A stretch of DNA of 64,000 nucleotides from assembly GCF_019399895.1 (NCBI RefSeq), contig NC_091889.1, forward strand, positions 496,001 to 560,000, written 5' to 3'. Source of the stretch: Cardiocondyla obscurior (taxonomy: Eukaryota > Arthropoda > Insecta > Hymenoptera > Formicidae). The notes beneath the pieces are model-generated. The model was not told where the DNA came from, did not search any database, and saw nothing but the letters and a program-made list of their open reading frames with translations. The translations under genes were made by a program, and so were the position numbers. Shown here piece after piece: positions 1-15,000 of the stretch. Each line of letters opens with the position of its first letter. The first letter of the stretch is position 1.

Positions 1-3000
1 ATTTCCTTCTTTGTTACGGCGGACGTGATCGTTTCTTCAATTATAGTCTCTTCCGTTTGAGCGGAAACGGAGTGAGAAGTGGGAGGAACGATTTTTCGCG
101 CTTCTTCCTCTTTCAATTTTTTTGCTTCTACGGTGGCTTTTTCTAAAGTCTCGGCAGCGAGCTGCTCCGCGAGGTTCTTCGCATTTTCCGCTTCCACTCT
201 CGCGGCTTCCGCCGCGGCCATCTCTAGTTTGGCGATTTCTAACTTCTTGTCAGCTTCCAGTTTCTCGATTCGCAGTTTCTCTCTAAGATCCTCGGCGTTC
301 TGTAAATTTTGCCTGAGGGTGCGCAGCTCAGAAGAAATTACTGTAAACGAATCCAGCATCTGTCGATTTTCCACCACCACCTCATTGAATTGCGGGAGTC
401 TGTCTGTACCTAAAACGTCACGTTACAAATAAATGATTATTTCATACTTGAGAAAAAGTGCTCGCACAGTTTATTTAAAAATATCTAAGCAGTCTTACCG
501 AAAACTATTGTCGATAATTGTTTCAGCTTCTCAATTCTTTTTTCTTGCTGCTCTTCACCGGGCTTTACGTAAGCATCGATCTCTCGTAGTAAATCGACAG
601 CTTCTTCAGGAACTTTTACGGTTGTTGCTTTACGCGCAACAATTACTAAAAGCTTACTACCTTCTCTAAACCACTTTTTGGCATCCTCCAAGAGTGTGAA
701 ATAATCAATACTTAAATTCATTCTCTTCTTAGTATCTCTAACGTACTTTATTAAATTATCCCATCTACTTCGCAGGAACATAATTTCATCCGTCACTTGT
801 GGTGTCAATGGCACAATCGTTTCTTCCGTCTTTTTAATAAAATTCTCAATTTTCTCTTCCAAAATCTAATAACAAGCGTATCAATTAGCATTGAAATTAT
901 TTTCGTAATTAGTGGAAATTGTTCCGTGATTCATCTCGTGGATGTCTAGCAAAACTGTCCAGCACCGAGTTAGAAAAGCTAGATATCTAAACGTTTTTCG
1001 CCGCGAACTAGACAGCTGGTCGCCGGCCACCGCGGTAGTGTGAGCACGTGCGTGTGTTTACATCGGCCGGCACCTTGCGCTCGAAGTTCACATGGTTGGA
1101 GTACGCGCGGGCGGCGGACGGCGAGAACCGGTTTGCCTGGCGAATTCGGCAATCGAGCTAGTTTTACGTATGGTCAGCTCGACAACAGTAAACAAGTACG
1201 TGGCGAAAAAACGTTTAAATATCTATTCAGATACACGATCCGCGCTGGAGTGACGAGACGACCGATACTAGACAGATTTTGTTTTTTTTTTATTTTTTAA
1301 TTCTTATAATTTATGGCTGGCACCAAGCTAGTCACCAGTTAAGAAATATATTTAATCTGCGCGATCTAACTGCTGCAAAATCAGATCAGCTAGATAAATT
1401 TCCACTTGAGCACGTAGTAATTGCGAATTATTTTAAAAATATTATATACCTTTATCGTTTGTTCGAACTGTTCGAAAGCAATCAATGTCACTTTCGATAC
1501 CGATAAATTGTCGCCGATTTTTCCGTCGATATTTTTTAATTGCTCGTGTAGTTCGTGCAGCTCCGAATTAATCTTTTCAATATCTTCTTTAAAAATGCAA
1601 AGGCGCCGATGTTTTTCGAGGTGGCTCGACGTTTCGGATTGGAACGATTCAAACTTGTCGCTTATAAAGTTTATCGTGCGCTTTAATTTCTCGATATCCT
1701 GCATCGCTTCCAGTGGCCCTTGTAGTTTAATACTGTCAATTATAGCTTCTGATTGCGAACGTACTCGTAATAAAGATTCCATAATAGACGTTTTTAATGC
1801 GTCAAGTTTATTTAATGAATTTTCTACGTCGGTCAACTTTGTAGAACTTGATGCATATTCAGCTTCTCGCTTTGCTACTTCAATTTTATGTTCGATCTTA
1901 AAAGCGATTAAAAAAAAAAAAGAAACAATAAATTATATAAATTAAATAGTACGTTGTATCGCCTTAAATTATGTCTCAAAATCTGTCTTACCTGTTCAAG
2001 ATTCTTAAAGATAGAAATTAAAGATTCTAATAATATATCGCAGTCTTTGACTTTAATATTGGTTACTTTCTCATGCATTTGTACAAGCTTCTCTAAGATC
2101 GGTTCGGTTGCCTTAACTTCACCTAATTTAATCAAATATTTTAATTAAACGTCTCTGTTTTTTTTTTTGCGCGCGCTAAATACAATATTGCATGAATACG
2201 TTTGAATTACCTCTTTCGACGAATAATTGGATGCCTTCGATTCGAGTATTTAATTCTTGAAGAGCCTTATTTAATTCCGACAGAAGCCGTATTCTCGCGT
2301 CTTCTAAGTTAATCAAAATTTCGGCTATTTTAGAAGATTGTGTTGTTATAATTGGATACACCGCAGCCTCAAGTTTTGTAATCCAAGCTAATGTCTGTAA
2401 AAAAATTAATCATATAATAGTAAAAATTAATAGATACAATCACGAGACGCGGTAGCGTGTATTTCTTTTTTTAAAATACTTTTTTTTTTTCTTTTTAAGA
2501 AAGTCAATAAATAACACAAGCGTTTTCAAAATGCTGCAAAAATAATTTTAATATAAATTAAAAATTATACCTTTATACTTTCTTCTATTTTTTCTTGGCA
2601 TTCTATTTTCCTCTGTCTCAATAATTGAACAGTAGTCTGCCACTTTTCCCACAACTCCGTCACAATCAGTTGTCGATTGCCGAATTTTTCTAAAAGAGTC
2701 CGAACACACAGACAGGCTCTTGATAGATCGAGATAACAGTCGTCGATCTACAAAGAAAGAATACGAATTCAATTTCGATGTAACAATAAATCATAATTTT
2801 TTTTTTTAAATTAATCACGAGCTGCTTACATTATTCGTTTCATTGAGAAATGCTTTCGCACGATCGTCGAGTTTTTTGTAAAGCGATACATACGACTTCC
2901 ATCTTATTTCTAGCTCATTATCTGTGCTCTCATCTAACGCATCTTTGTATCTTTTCAATTCGTTTTCGATAGAATCTGTTTCACGATTTAGCTCCTCAAC

Positions 3001-6000
3001 GATTTCATGAAACTGTATATAAACAGTACTCAGCTCGATTCTTTTTACCACTGCGATTTTCGTTTTCGTCCATTCCTCCTCGAGATTTTTTATTTTCAAT
3101 TGCAACTCGTATTTCTGCATTTCGCCCAGGCGTTCTATAATCGGAAGAACTTCCAACTCTAAATGATCTACCTCTTTATTTTTATTATCCAGCTCGGCTA
3201 GTAATTGACAGTGTACGTGACGAAAATCGCATGCGGTTCCCAAGTCGCTCCCCATATCTTGATGTTTTTGTAGAAAAACTCTGGCGGTATTGGTCACCCA
3301 AGTTTGTAACGTTTCGTAGTTATCCGCAAATGTATTGAGTATTCTCGAGACCTCCAAGCTTTCTTCTTTATGAGCAGTGCACCGTTTTAACAAGCAAAGC
3401 TTACGATTCTCCAATTTTTCGATGGCGTTTCTTACACCCTAAACGTACGTATATTAATTATATAATAAATTTAATTAATTAATCGATTTATCTCACCTGG
3501 GCACCGCGCGATTCTTTTCCCGTAATATCCAACAGCGTATATCCTTCTGACAATGGCTTCGTAGTGATGTCTTCTATCGTAGCCTCTGTCTCCGCGTGAA
3601 AACGTGCGAGTTGAGGGGAATAAGAAGGATATTCCGTTGTCGTCAATTGAATTTCTAGCTGATTCAGCTTTGAAACGGCCTGCAATTGCATTCGCTCACG
3701 TTAGCGATCAAATTTAAGCAGACACATGTAATTCACAATTGAAATAAATATATTTTACTGATCAATCTACGATTTAGTTAATGATTTAAATACTTGGGAC
3801 CACTGACCGATTGTGCAGAATCGAAAAAGGCTATCGCTCTGTCCAATAACATATTGTATCGATCCAAATCATTGACATAATCGGCAGCGGTACTAAGAAT
3901 AGCATACGCCTGTTCGATCGCTTGTTCGCCTGCAAAGTGTCCCGATGACACCAGTCGTTCGGTCGATTTAGTTATTTTAATGGCCCTGTCTTGAAATTCC
4001 TGCAAAACGTTAAGATGTTTATTCGAAAAATTCCATGTCAAAAATTAAAGGAGTAAAATACTCGCTTAGTTTTTTTTTCTTTTTTCTTTTTTAGTTTGAT
4101 TGAATTAAAAAGATTAAAAAATAATACCTTCGCTTCGTCTTGCAATTTTTTTAATTCACAAAGTAGCAGCTCTACGCTAGACACGGAGTCTCCCAATAAA
4201 CTGCAGCTGCCCTCCAACGCCACGATTCTGTCGTTGAGAAGTTCTTCGAGATCGCGAAGATCAGTCGCGAGCAGTGCGAGAGCAAGACATTGCTCCAATT
4301 GAGTTTTTCTGCTGCGAAAGGACGCTTCGATCAGCTGCCTTCTATCGTGAAGTTCTTCCAGCCATTTTTCCACTTGCAGCACAGCTAACGAAGTGCAATA
4401 CTCTCACGTCAGATTATCTTTATTAAATTAATAAGCAAGTAACTGATCAAAGGTATCAAATAAATATTTAAAACGTAAGTGTACCGTGGTTAGCTTCGTC
4501 TTTAATTGTATCCGGTCTAGAGTCGATAGTGCCTTCGTTAACCAATTCCTTGAGCCCATCCAGCAGTGTCTTGCCCTCTCGCAGCGCACCCATCAACGCT
4601 TCCAACATATCCTTTCGTAGATCTTGAATTTTCGACAGAAAATTTTTCACCGCCTCTATTTCGATCGGTAGCAACGTGTCGTTACACGCCATTTCCAGCG
4701 CGTCCATACTTTCCTTGCATTCTGCCGCTCGGCTGTGAAAGGAAAAAAAAAAAAGAGCCAAAATTTATTCTATCAGATAATCAATTCCAAGTACAAATTG
4801 TGTTATTACAGTTGATCATATTATACCATTGAAATAATACATTTTGATCGAGTATTTCTTTACGGCGTTCTAAAAGTTGGTTTACATCACGCCAAGCTTG
4901 ACCCAACGTCTCCGCCATGGCGGTATATACTTCTGCTCTTGGTCTCTGGGTCGCAATTAATTGATCAGCCTGTCGCAATAACTCTTCCACCGGGCTCTGT
5001 TTATTCTAATTGCGGCAAAAATTTTTAATTAATAATAATTTAACATACGTTCTACACATTCGTATTTTTATAATTATATTATATATAAATGTTACATTTA
5101 ATGCAAGATTTTGCAGAATGAAAGATTCACCTTCGTACGCTGGTTTACCTGCAATCGAAGTAGCACTTGATCGTGCGCGTTCGAAAATTCCGTGGCTTCT
5201 TTTACCGAAGTACCAAGTTTCGTTAGTTTTGGTTGTAGCTCGAGTATTTTCAGCTTTAGCCATTCGCCGCTCTAAACAAAAATGATATTAGAGCGTAGTA
5301 ATAAAATCGGATTTCTTTTAACAGTCGTTAACGACGTTGGTATTGAAGTTAAATATTATTAGATATCGCATTTCTTTTTCTTTTTTTTTTTTTCTTTTTG
5401 TAACTTGGTCATTTTTATAATTAGAACTGTTTAACCATTGGAGAACGATTTTACCAATATATTAAATAATTATAAAATTATTTAACAGTAACTCGTATAA
5501 AATAGAATAAAATGTGGAACTTGTACTTCGGTTTTCCTCAAACGTTATTGAACAGAACAGAGATGTTTAAAGGGTGGGTAAGAAGCTAGTATAGACAGAA
5601 GTCGACTCTCCAGAGTTCATCGACTTCGTGAGGTTGGACAGCAGAATGGAGCAAGATATGTTTCCATTTTCATCTTTGGCATACTGCCGAATAACTGCGT
5701 TTGGATTGGCCAATTCTCTCTTCTGGTATATATCGTTGCTCGAGAGCGATAAAATTATTTCTTACTTTTTAAGTGATGCATGCAACGCAAAAAGCGTCAC
5801 GGTATTTCGTAATAATCAATTTAAAAATATTAAACGACGAAACGTAAGTTAAACGTTATTTGTAGAGGATTAATAAACGCGCAGCATACAATAACGTGCA
5901 AAAGAAAAAGAAAAAAAATATAAAAAAAACAATCACTTAATAAATTTTCATGCTTGGCGATATTAGAAATGGATCACAAACGTGTCCACGTGCGCTTAGA

Positions 6001-9000
6001 AATCTCTCCCTAACATTTGCTCTCTCATTTCGAGCGTAAAAGTAGTATCGTTAGATTGTAGGTACGATATAGACGAAAGTACGGTAAAAGGAAGAATCGT
6101 GCCACACCGCCGGGTTTAAGCTGGGCCAGGTTGGGCCCAGACTGCCTCGAGCCGTCTCGCACATATATATAATACCGGTTTCTTAGATTATACGAGAGTG
6201 CGCGGATCATGCCACGAGAGATCTTTCTCGGTTCGATATGATTTCACCGATTACTCAATCTACTTATCGATTAATCACGCAAGAACCATTACAGAGCGTA
6301 ATATGACTTTAAATTCGTTGACCGTATTACAATAAAAATTAATATGCATATAGATTTATCTTGCCTTTAAAAAAAATTGTGTAATATTAATATTATAATT
6401 AAATGTTTAATAATCACTTTTATTTTCTTTTTTTTTTTTTTTTTTTTTTTTTTGTGCGTCTTTTCTTAGAGAAATATTTAAAATAATAGAACTGTAAATT
6501 TGTTATTAGTAACGAAACGATTAAAGCACGTAATTCGATCTGATTGTGCGATTATGATTTGAAACATCTCAGAATCCAGCGTAACGTGTGTAAAAGATGG
6601 GTTTATCTGATCATGGTGGTGTGTAATGGGAGTTACTGTACCTAGCGGTTAAATTTATCCTTCGTGGAGTTTCGGGAGACTCGTTTTGCTCAACGGATAC
6701 CTAAAACGCTTACGATTTCGAGAGGACTCGGAAATAGCTATAAATTTAAAGCAACCAAATTCCGAAAAATTTACACTACAGTGTTATATATGAAAACGCG
6801 ACAGAAATTAAAGTATTTTGCTAGAAATTATTCGTACTAAATAATTTACATCTCGAATTGCTCCGTCTTTAAACGATCTTTTTTTTTTTTTTAACATTTT
6901 TATTGAGACAAAATTAATTAAACTAGCGTGTTGACTTCAACACGATCGCAAAATAAGAAAAATTATTTATTACTATGACACAATGGTATTTCTTACTTGA
7001 AGTAAAGCGATTACTACACGTGTTTCTCCGCTTTGCACAGCTATAGTACTTATAGTAGTAGTTGGTGAGATCATTTGTTGCGGCGTATCCTCGTTTCTTT
7101 GCACCATTATTCCTGAGCTCATCTCAACGGGTTCTTCGGGATGCACGTGTGCCTCCATCGAATCAGGACCATCCACCATCGTGGCTAATTTTATCTTTCG
7201 TGCCATAATCAAAACATTCAGATCTGCGTTAGTACAGACTCGACGTCTTTCAATTATACTCGCAATGTAAGTCGTGGTAAAATACTCACTGAATATTGAT
7301 ATGTATCTATATATTACGAACTGAGTAACGCAAGAGCTATAGCTGCTGAAAATTAAGAGAACGTTACGCGACGTAACACTAATATCATACATTTTGACCG
7401 GACAGTGATTTCAATGCCCGGTGCTAAATATATTACAATGACGTACGTCTATCTAAAACGCGACACAATAAACACCTAGCTCATCGATATTCTCGAGGGC
7501 TTAGCAAAAACGCGCACATGCCCCGGCAAATGTAGCTTTAATCGATGCAATTGTCTTCTCTGATTAACGTTGTTTTTGGCACGCCGCCGAAAGTGCTTTC
7601 GTTCCGTAAATGTACGATTGAAAATGATCGCGTCTCGTTGTAACTCAGCCGAATAACGTGGTCGCGAAACTTTCTTACGCGACTCGACGTTTTTGAAATT
7701 CTTTCGAATTTTACACCGCGACTTCTTAAAATAGAAAATGAAAGAAATCTCAGATTCAAAGTCGGAGCACTTTTCCTAGGCGAAGAACGAATTGTCGGAA
7801 TTTATTAATTTATTTGAAGAATGTGCGCTCGCGTGATAAAACATTCGCTCTTCTTTTATGCAATATATTAATACTTCATGTAGATATCTTTATATGGTGA
7901 CGTCACCAACGGAGACGAGCAAATGGTAGAATAAAACCGGACTGACTGGTAGCGTTCTTTCGACGACAAGTACATCATGGTGAAAATCATGTGTAACCAA
8001 AAATGATCCAATACAAGAGTCAATCGAAGTTGTAAAAAAAATGTTCTTTTTATTTCTTTATTATCTAAATAAATAATGATTTATGATTACGATTATGATT
8101 CCGTTTCAAGCTTACTCAATTACGAACATATAATAATGTCATTGACTTCTCACGTATTAAAAAAATTTTCAATTAAAAGATATAAGTGTCTGATAATTAG
8201 CGTAAATCTAAAGTACTTCGATATCCAATGCATAATTACGAGTAACACATTTTTATTCTCTTAAGCAGTTTAATTTATAAAAAAAAAGGAAAAAAGGAAT
8301 CGAAAGAACTCTCGTTTTATTCCCTAGTTTTTTTTCTCTCAGCAAATTCCAAATTCACAATGTTTGATAATAACTTTTCGCGATTTTAACGCGATGGACG
8401 ATATATTTTCTTCTTTTAAAATCGATTTTCTTGATGCACGGAATTATTACTTGGCATTATAACAATCACCTAAATTCGATTCGCGTTTAAGCAGCGTTAG
8501 CGGTAACAATGACGACAACAACGGCAGCAACACTTGCGTGACACATGTCACGAGTGTATCACGTCACCAACCGATCGGTTACAGTGACCAGCCGAACCAA
8601 GACTGAACCGGTATAGCTCGGCACGGCCTCCGGGGCCCTCCGGTTAGCCTCCGGCTGGCTACCTCCCGCTTACCTTCGTCGCGCTCGTCGAACACGATCC
8701 GCGGAGCAGGAATCTCGACGCAACGACGCGTCGCACAAAAGTGGAATTTTCGGTGGTAACAAAAAAAAAAAGTCATTGTGAATGTGACAAACGGTCACCT
8801 GATATATTTCAAACAGGTGCTCTGTTAAAAATTATCCATTTCTTTCAAACATTTTTTATTTATTTATATATATATATAAAATAAAACAAATGCATCATGC
8901 ATAACATGTTAAAGATCCATACATTATTAAAGTTTTATTCGCAGTAAAGTTACAGATAGCTAAAGCATAACAAAGGTGCAGTTAGGAATTCTTAGTTCTT

Positions 9001-12000
9001 TTTTTTTTTTCACGTTCTGCCGATTCCATGGCTTGTGACATCCTCAACAAGAATTATATTTATAGATAACGTCTTTTCCTTTCTCTAATAAAAATCGTCT
9101 ATATTGATAATATTCGCCTTTTATTAAACTCTTTATACAAAGATCGTCTTCATCAAAGCTGCAAATAATGTTTGGCTGAGTTAGAGTTAGATAAAAAAAT
9201 TATTACATTTCATACAAGTAATTAAAGAACAAAATTATAGAACATTTATATAAATAAGAGTCATTTCAAACATATATTAAATAATTAGCATACGTTAAAA
9301 TATAAAGACTCGAGCCAGTCAAATATTAATCAGCATTAATTTTGTTATGGCTTGCAACATCGGGTCCAACTCACCTTCCTGGCTCTTTCAAGAAAATCCT
9401 CGCCTTCCAAAGTATCATTCTTCTTTATCGATGACATTTCGATTCCACTATGCTCGTGTTGTAAAAAACTTTGCGAAGACAGCGGCGTATCTTCGTACTC
9501 TTTTACATTGGCGTTTGTGCTTTCATGCGGCGTTTCTCGGATTATATTCAGTTTCATTGCAACATTTTGGTCCAATTGTATCTTTTTCGGACTTTCGCTG
9601 TCGTAACTTTTCGATTCTTCTATTAAAGACAGAAGTAGCAATGATAAATTAATAAATATGTACAATGCATTAAAATACTAAATAAAATTAATAACTTACT
9701 AAACCGAGATAAATCGAGATGGTGAACGCCATTCGTTTTTTCACACGGTTCTTCTTCCAATACACCCTCTACATTTTGAATATCTGTCACGTCGATATGT
9801 TGCTGGTGTTCTTGTATAGTATTTGATTCAATTTTATAAGAAGCTACGTTCAAACGTATGTCGTGTGATACACGCAAGACAGTTGTTTCGGTGACTTCTT
9901 TTACAATTTTGTTTGCTTTTTTCTACGCAGAAATAAGAGTTACTTTTAATTAGTATTCGTACCAAATTTTTATCGTCTCTTTCGAGACAATTAATTTAAT
10001 AACTAAATTTATATGGCATACGTTAATCATTTGGTCCATTGTTTCGATCTGTGTCGTCGGGCTTCCGCTAACAGTGGAAACATTTGGCGTTGCTACGGCA
10101 AGCTTTTGACTCTCGTAATTCGGAGTGGAAATAAGAATCGTATCTATTGGTTTAGGTTTCTCCACGGATTGCCTACGAATGTTGGTAATATTCCAAATTA
10201 CTTTGAAAAAATTAATTTCCTTGCGGCGTATCGATAATAATTGATGAAAATTCGTACCAAGTGCTCGGACTCGTTATGGGTGCGACGAATGAATGATCTT
10301 CGCATTCCGGTGATGTTTCGAAAGACGCGCTTCTCGAACGATTGGGTGTTGAACATTCGGTCGCTGTTGTGTAACCCTCCACATTGCATTCTCCTATTGC
10401 ACTCTCGTTACGAGAAATTTCGATCAATTCCTTTAACAAAAAAAAAAAAAATTAAATAAAAGTATTTCATTAAAGTATTTTTTTTTTTTTTTTAATGGAA
10501 GAATTGACGTAAATCGACAGTAAAATTAATGTTAATTATACCTTTGTATTAACGTCTTTACTCGATGTCTCGATGTCTTCCGCAGAATGTGGACGGATAC
10601 TAGGCAACGTTTCGTCAAGTTTCTCCGCCGCGGAAGTTATGGACTTAATTACATCAGATTTTATTTTTGTGGTCACAGTTTCCGAAGCTATCGGATGCAT
10701 TTGAGGAACTGTTGATATGGCTGAAGCTGCCGTACCAGACGTCGACGCGGTCGTGTTAGAAACCGTATGTACGGATGGGTTTAATGGCGATGTAGCGGAT
10801 GTCGAGAGTAAGGACGAAGTAGAGGACGTTACAGCGGTAGGAATAGATATTGGTCGAGTTCTGGCTCCAGCTTCGCACAGTCTCGCGTCTAATTTTTCCG
10901 CGAGGCGCGTAACTTCTGCTAATTTCGCCGAGATAGCTTCGACAGCCGTCAGATTGTCGCCGGGAACGGAGGCATCCTCGGCTTCAGACATTCTAAAAAG
11001 AAAAAGCAAAGAAAAGAAAGAAAAAGAAGAGAACAAAATTGTCGGTCAATTAAATATTTCATAATTAGATGCCTTTACTCTAAGTTAAAGTTTGCACATA
11101 TGCTTTGTATTAATTTTTCTTTTTTTTTTCTTCTCAATAATTTTCAACGATTAAAATATAATTTTAATTTAAAAAGCAATTATATTATTAATGTAAATTT
11201 AATTTGAAGTATGAAATTTTATTAGGTCAACGGTTTGTGTAATTAATAATAGACGGTATATTGACAGGACGCAGTATATCGACGTCGAACCGCGTGGTCT
11301 GCAAATTGGGACGAAGTTCTAATTTTGTAGCTCGCATTTGGTTTACGCCGGAGGCGCTATAACTGATTACTGTGTTAAACTCAAAGAATCTCGCGAGTGA
11401 ATATCGAAAAAACTTTTTTAATATTCCGCAATTTAAAAGAAAGAAAAAATAATGTATTCCGTTTTTTATTACCACGGTGAACGTGCTAAATATAATCTTC
11501 ATGATGCAATTCTTCATGACGCAAGTCAGTTCACCAAAATATTATCGAAACGAGATTCGCGTTACCAGTCGAGTTTTAAGTTACTACGTGATCGTGGAAT
11601 AAAGCCAATGAATTGTGGAGCACGATACTTTATTACTTACGAATGTTGTAAACATATTTTTTTTTTCAAATATGTATTATTCAGTGTTAACAAAATTTGT
11701 AAAGATAATCTTATTGCATAGTACAGGTTAAAAGAAGATCGTCAAATAATATCTGAAAGGATTTTGAACACATTTCTTTGTCAGTTAACACACGCAATCT
11801 ATGTACAATTCATACATTAGCGCAAATGCAAAGTTAATTTAAAAAAAAATGTAAAAGTAAGAAATAATTTATTCGTAAATTTAATCGCGAGAACATTTAC
11901 GGATTTAGTTATCTTGGTACGACTTACATGCACCGTTCTTAGATTTTAGAAGCTATCTCGACGAGAGCCGGCCATAGACTGACATGCTGTCTCTGTTAAA

Positions 12001-15000
12001 CATGCAAGCGTTCTAACAAGCATATTGCACCACACACTTACCAGTTATTATTTTTTTACTTACATATTTCCCTTTCCACGTTTGTTTTAGATTATAGAAA
12101 TAGAAAAAGAAAAAAGAATCTTTTAATATTTTTTAGATTTACTTGATTATTTCTATTCTTTTATTAATTATGCTTTACTTTTTTTTGTATAATTACGTGA
12201 ATAAAAATATTAATCTTTAAGACTCTTAAATTAATTAAAGAAGGAGTGGACTAATCATATAATTATGTTGATGCAATATTTTTTTTTATACTTACGGTAG
12301 ATGATAAAGAGGTTCCTTCAATCGAGTCTTAAGAAGTCGACCCAATCTTACCATTCGACCCACTTCCAGTAGAAGTCTCTCTCGATTATCAAGGATATCT
12401 CTTATATTTTCTTTAACTCGTGCTTTCGCGAGCGAATCTTCATCTTGTGCAGAGTGATACAGAGTCGTTACCGTTTCCACCAAATTTTTCAATCCGGTAC
12501 AATGCTTTAAATAAAATAATATTATACATAAACTATAGATAGTGCACGAAATAATTATCTTTATACATAATTCTTATTGAAATAAGAATATAAAAATAAT
12601 AATTTTGTTTTCTCTTTTTTTTTTCTATTAAAATTAAATTAATTTTATCAATTTACACATTAGGTTGACGTTATTAATTTATATACGAACATCTTCGACA
12701 TTTCTGTGAAAAACGGCGCATACGCGGAGTCTAATTAATTGTTCCTGACTAACGGATCGAAACTGTCGCCAAGCCTGTCGTAATTTCGAAAAAAGATTAG
12801 CGTTGCTCTCTAAGGAAATTCTGCAGGACAATCTCAATACACGTGCCCCGTTTATCAATTGGCCACCGTACTCGTAAGTCCCCTGTAAATATTAATCTCA
12901 TTAGTTCACGTAAAGTAGAACAGTCGCGCACTGTTGTAACTAATTTGTAAATTAATTTCTGACAGTAATTATCCTTTACTTTTGCCGTTTTCTGGAAAGA
13001 TTGGTGCTCTTCCTTTTGCAGCTGTATCTCTTTTACGTTACATCCGACTTCTATGTGGCTTCGAAGTAAAACATTTAATAAATCATTTAGCCACTTAACA
13101 GCCTAGAATGTGTAATTAATAAACGCATACGTTTAATTGTACGTATATATATTTTTTTAAACCTCAGTTAAATCGTTTTCGTAATTTAGTCCGCACTTAC
13201 TTGTTCGGCATCGCTCTCGTACATGTATATCAAAGCTGTCTGTTTCAACGACAACTTTTGCAATTCCACGCTGTCGTTGAATATGTTCTTTCTCGCATTC
13301 GTTGCGTCTAATATATCTTTTACGTTAACGATGTCTTCATTATAATTTACATAAACTTCTCGGCCGAATGCATCCTTTACGGGCATGGAGAGAATGTCCG
13401 ACAATTTTTCGCCTTCTTTCACGAGCTCGCGTTCTAAACTATCTAAAATATTATTCAAATATAAAACTATACGATTATTACGCCTTATGTTAGTCTTACC
13501 TAAAACGGTTTGATTCTTCTCCAAAGTGAAGAGCTTAAAGCTCGCTTGAGAGAAGTTGTAGTTCCTGCTGCCCATGATTAATTGCTCGAATACTTCACTC
13601 GTCTTATCGAAGTACTGCGAACAATGATAAACGTACAGGAGGTTTATTTTAATTAATGACAATTTGATCGATTAATATTTGACCGTTACCTCGGAAACTA
13701 GTCTGAAGAATCTTTGCGAAGTGATTAACACATTTCTACGTCGTTCGAGCCGAGAGGCGAAGCTACGACAAACAAAGTTCATGAAATCTCTTTGAGACTT
13801 TAAATCCTCCGGTAATCTATTTCTAGGTAGACTATCAATTTTATGAAGCAGCTCCGCGTATCGTCCGTAAGTCTCCTGTAAGCACATTAGAAACGAGTAA
13901 TTAATTTTTCTTTTTTTCCTTTTTAATGCTGTCTTCTTAGCAAATTGTATAAAAAAAAAAAAAAGAAACTAGTGAGTGCAACTCATTTTTTTACCCGACA
14001 TTCAAGCTCGATTTTTTCATGCTGCCTCCGTAGTTCCTCAGATGAAGAAACGTCGAAGCCAATTTGACAGCAAGAATTTAGCATTGTGTCCGCTGGACCT
14101 AAGATCCAATCGGTAACGCTCGATACGCCCTGTTCAAGATCTTCGATTACTCTGGCAGTATCTAGATTTCGTTCCATTTCTGTCCACGCGTTTTCAATAT
14201 CCATCTATATCAATAGATAACGATGTATTAACAAATTAAATATAAAATAAATTTAAATGTGCAAATTTTAAAATCGTTTTAATACCTGCTTTAGTTCTAT
14301 AGAATCCAGTAATTTATGAATCCCTTTAATGGTATCGAGAACATCTTTGGAGGACTCCCTACTCATAGAACTCACTAAATTCCTTCCTGAATGGACAAAC
14401 TTAATTTAATTTTCTTTTCTGTTCCTCGTTTTGATTAAATAATATATAACTTTATATTTTAATTCGAGAGATTTCTGGAATTTTAAATAAAAATTAATAT
14501 GCCGACCTGATTGAAGGGTGTGACGTGCTGTCGATAATAATTCTGTGCTCATCTCCCAATAAGATTTAACATCGTTCGATTGTATATGAATATTATTAAT
14601 AGTGTTCAATCTTTGGTGCAAATTTGTCATTTTCGATACAACGTCTAGCGCGTCTCTTGAATAATTTTCTATTTTCTGCAAAATAATAAATGTCAGTTTA
14701 TTAGATCAGTACGTTACTCACATTAAAAATTTAATGTCTCCACTTATAATTGAAAATGTTTAATTTACCATACGTTTCTTAATCCATTCGACGTGATTGT
14801 ACGCCTTGTTACCTGCTAACTCGTACGGTAATTGAGAAAAATCCACGAAAACATGCAGCCTTGTTAGAGTAATATATATTGGCTAAAACAATTGAAATAA
14901 ATAAAAGAAACTTTAATTAATATTGCGTTACTGTGTGAAAACGCGTACAAAATATCAAGCAACAATTACAACTGTTATATACAATTACAACTGTTTTTTT

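Larger units (their letters stand above)
5272..9374. other. Large intron, 4.1 kb, of the spectrin-repeat gene
   Basis: The main chain skips this stretch between the exons ending at 9375 and starting at 5271. It holds the candidate alternative first exon (7206-6997), the GC-rich block at about 8560-8720, and poly-T runs at about 5382-5398, 6430-6453 and 6881-6892. I saw no tRNA or transposon coding region in it. Confidence 0.55.

Noticed and set aside
79..669. Plus-strand frames of 117 and 78 codons at the left edge
   Set aside because: They are the complement of coiled-coil and spectrin exons on the minus strand, which have in-phase splice sites.
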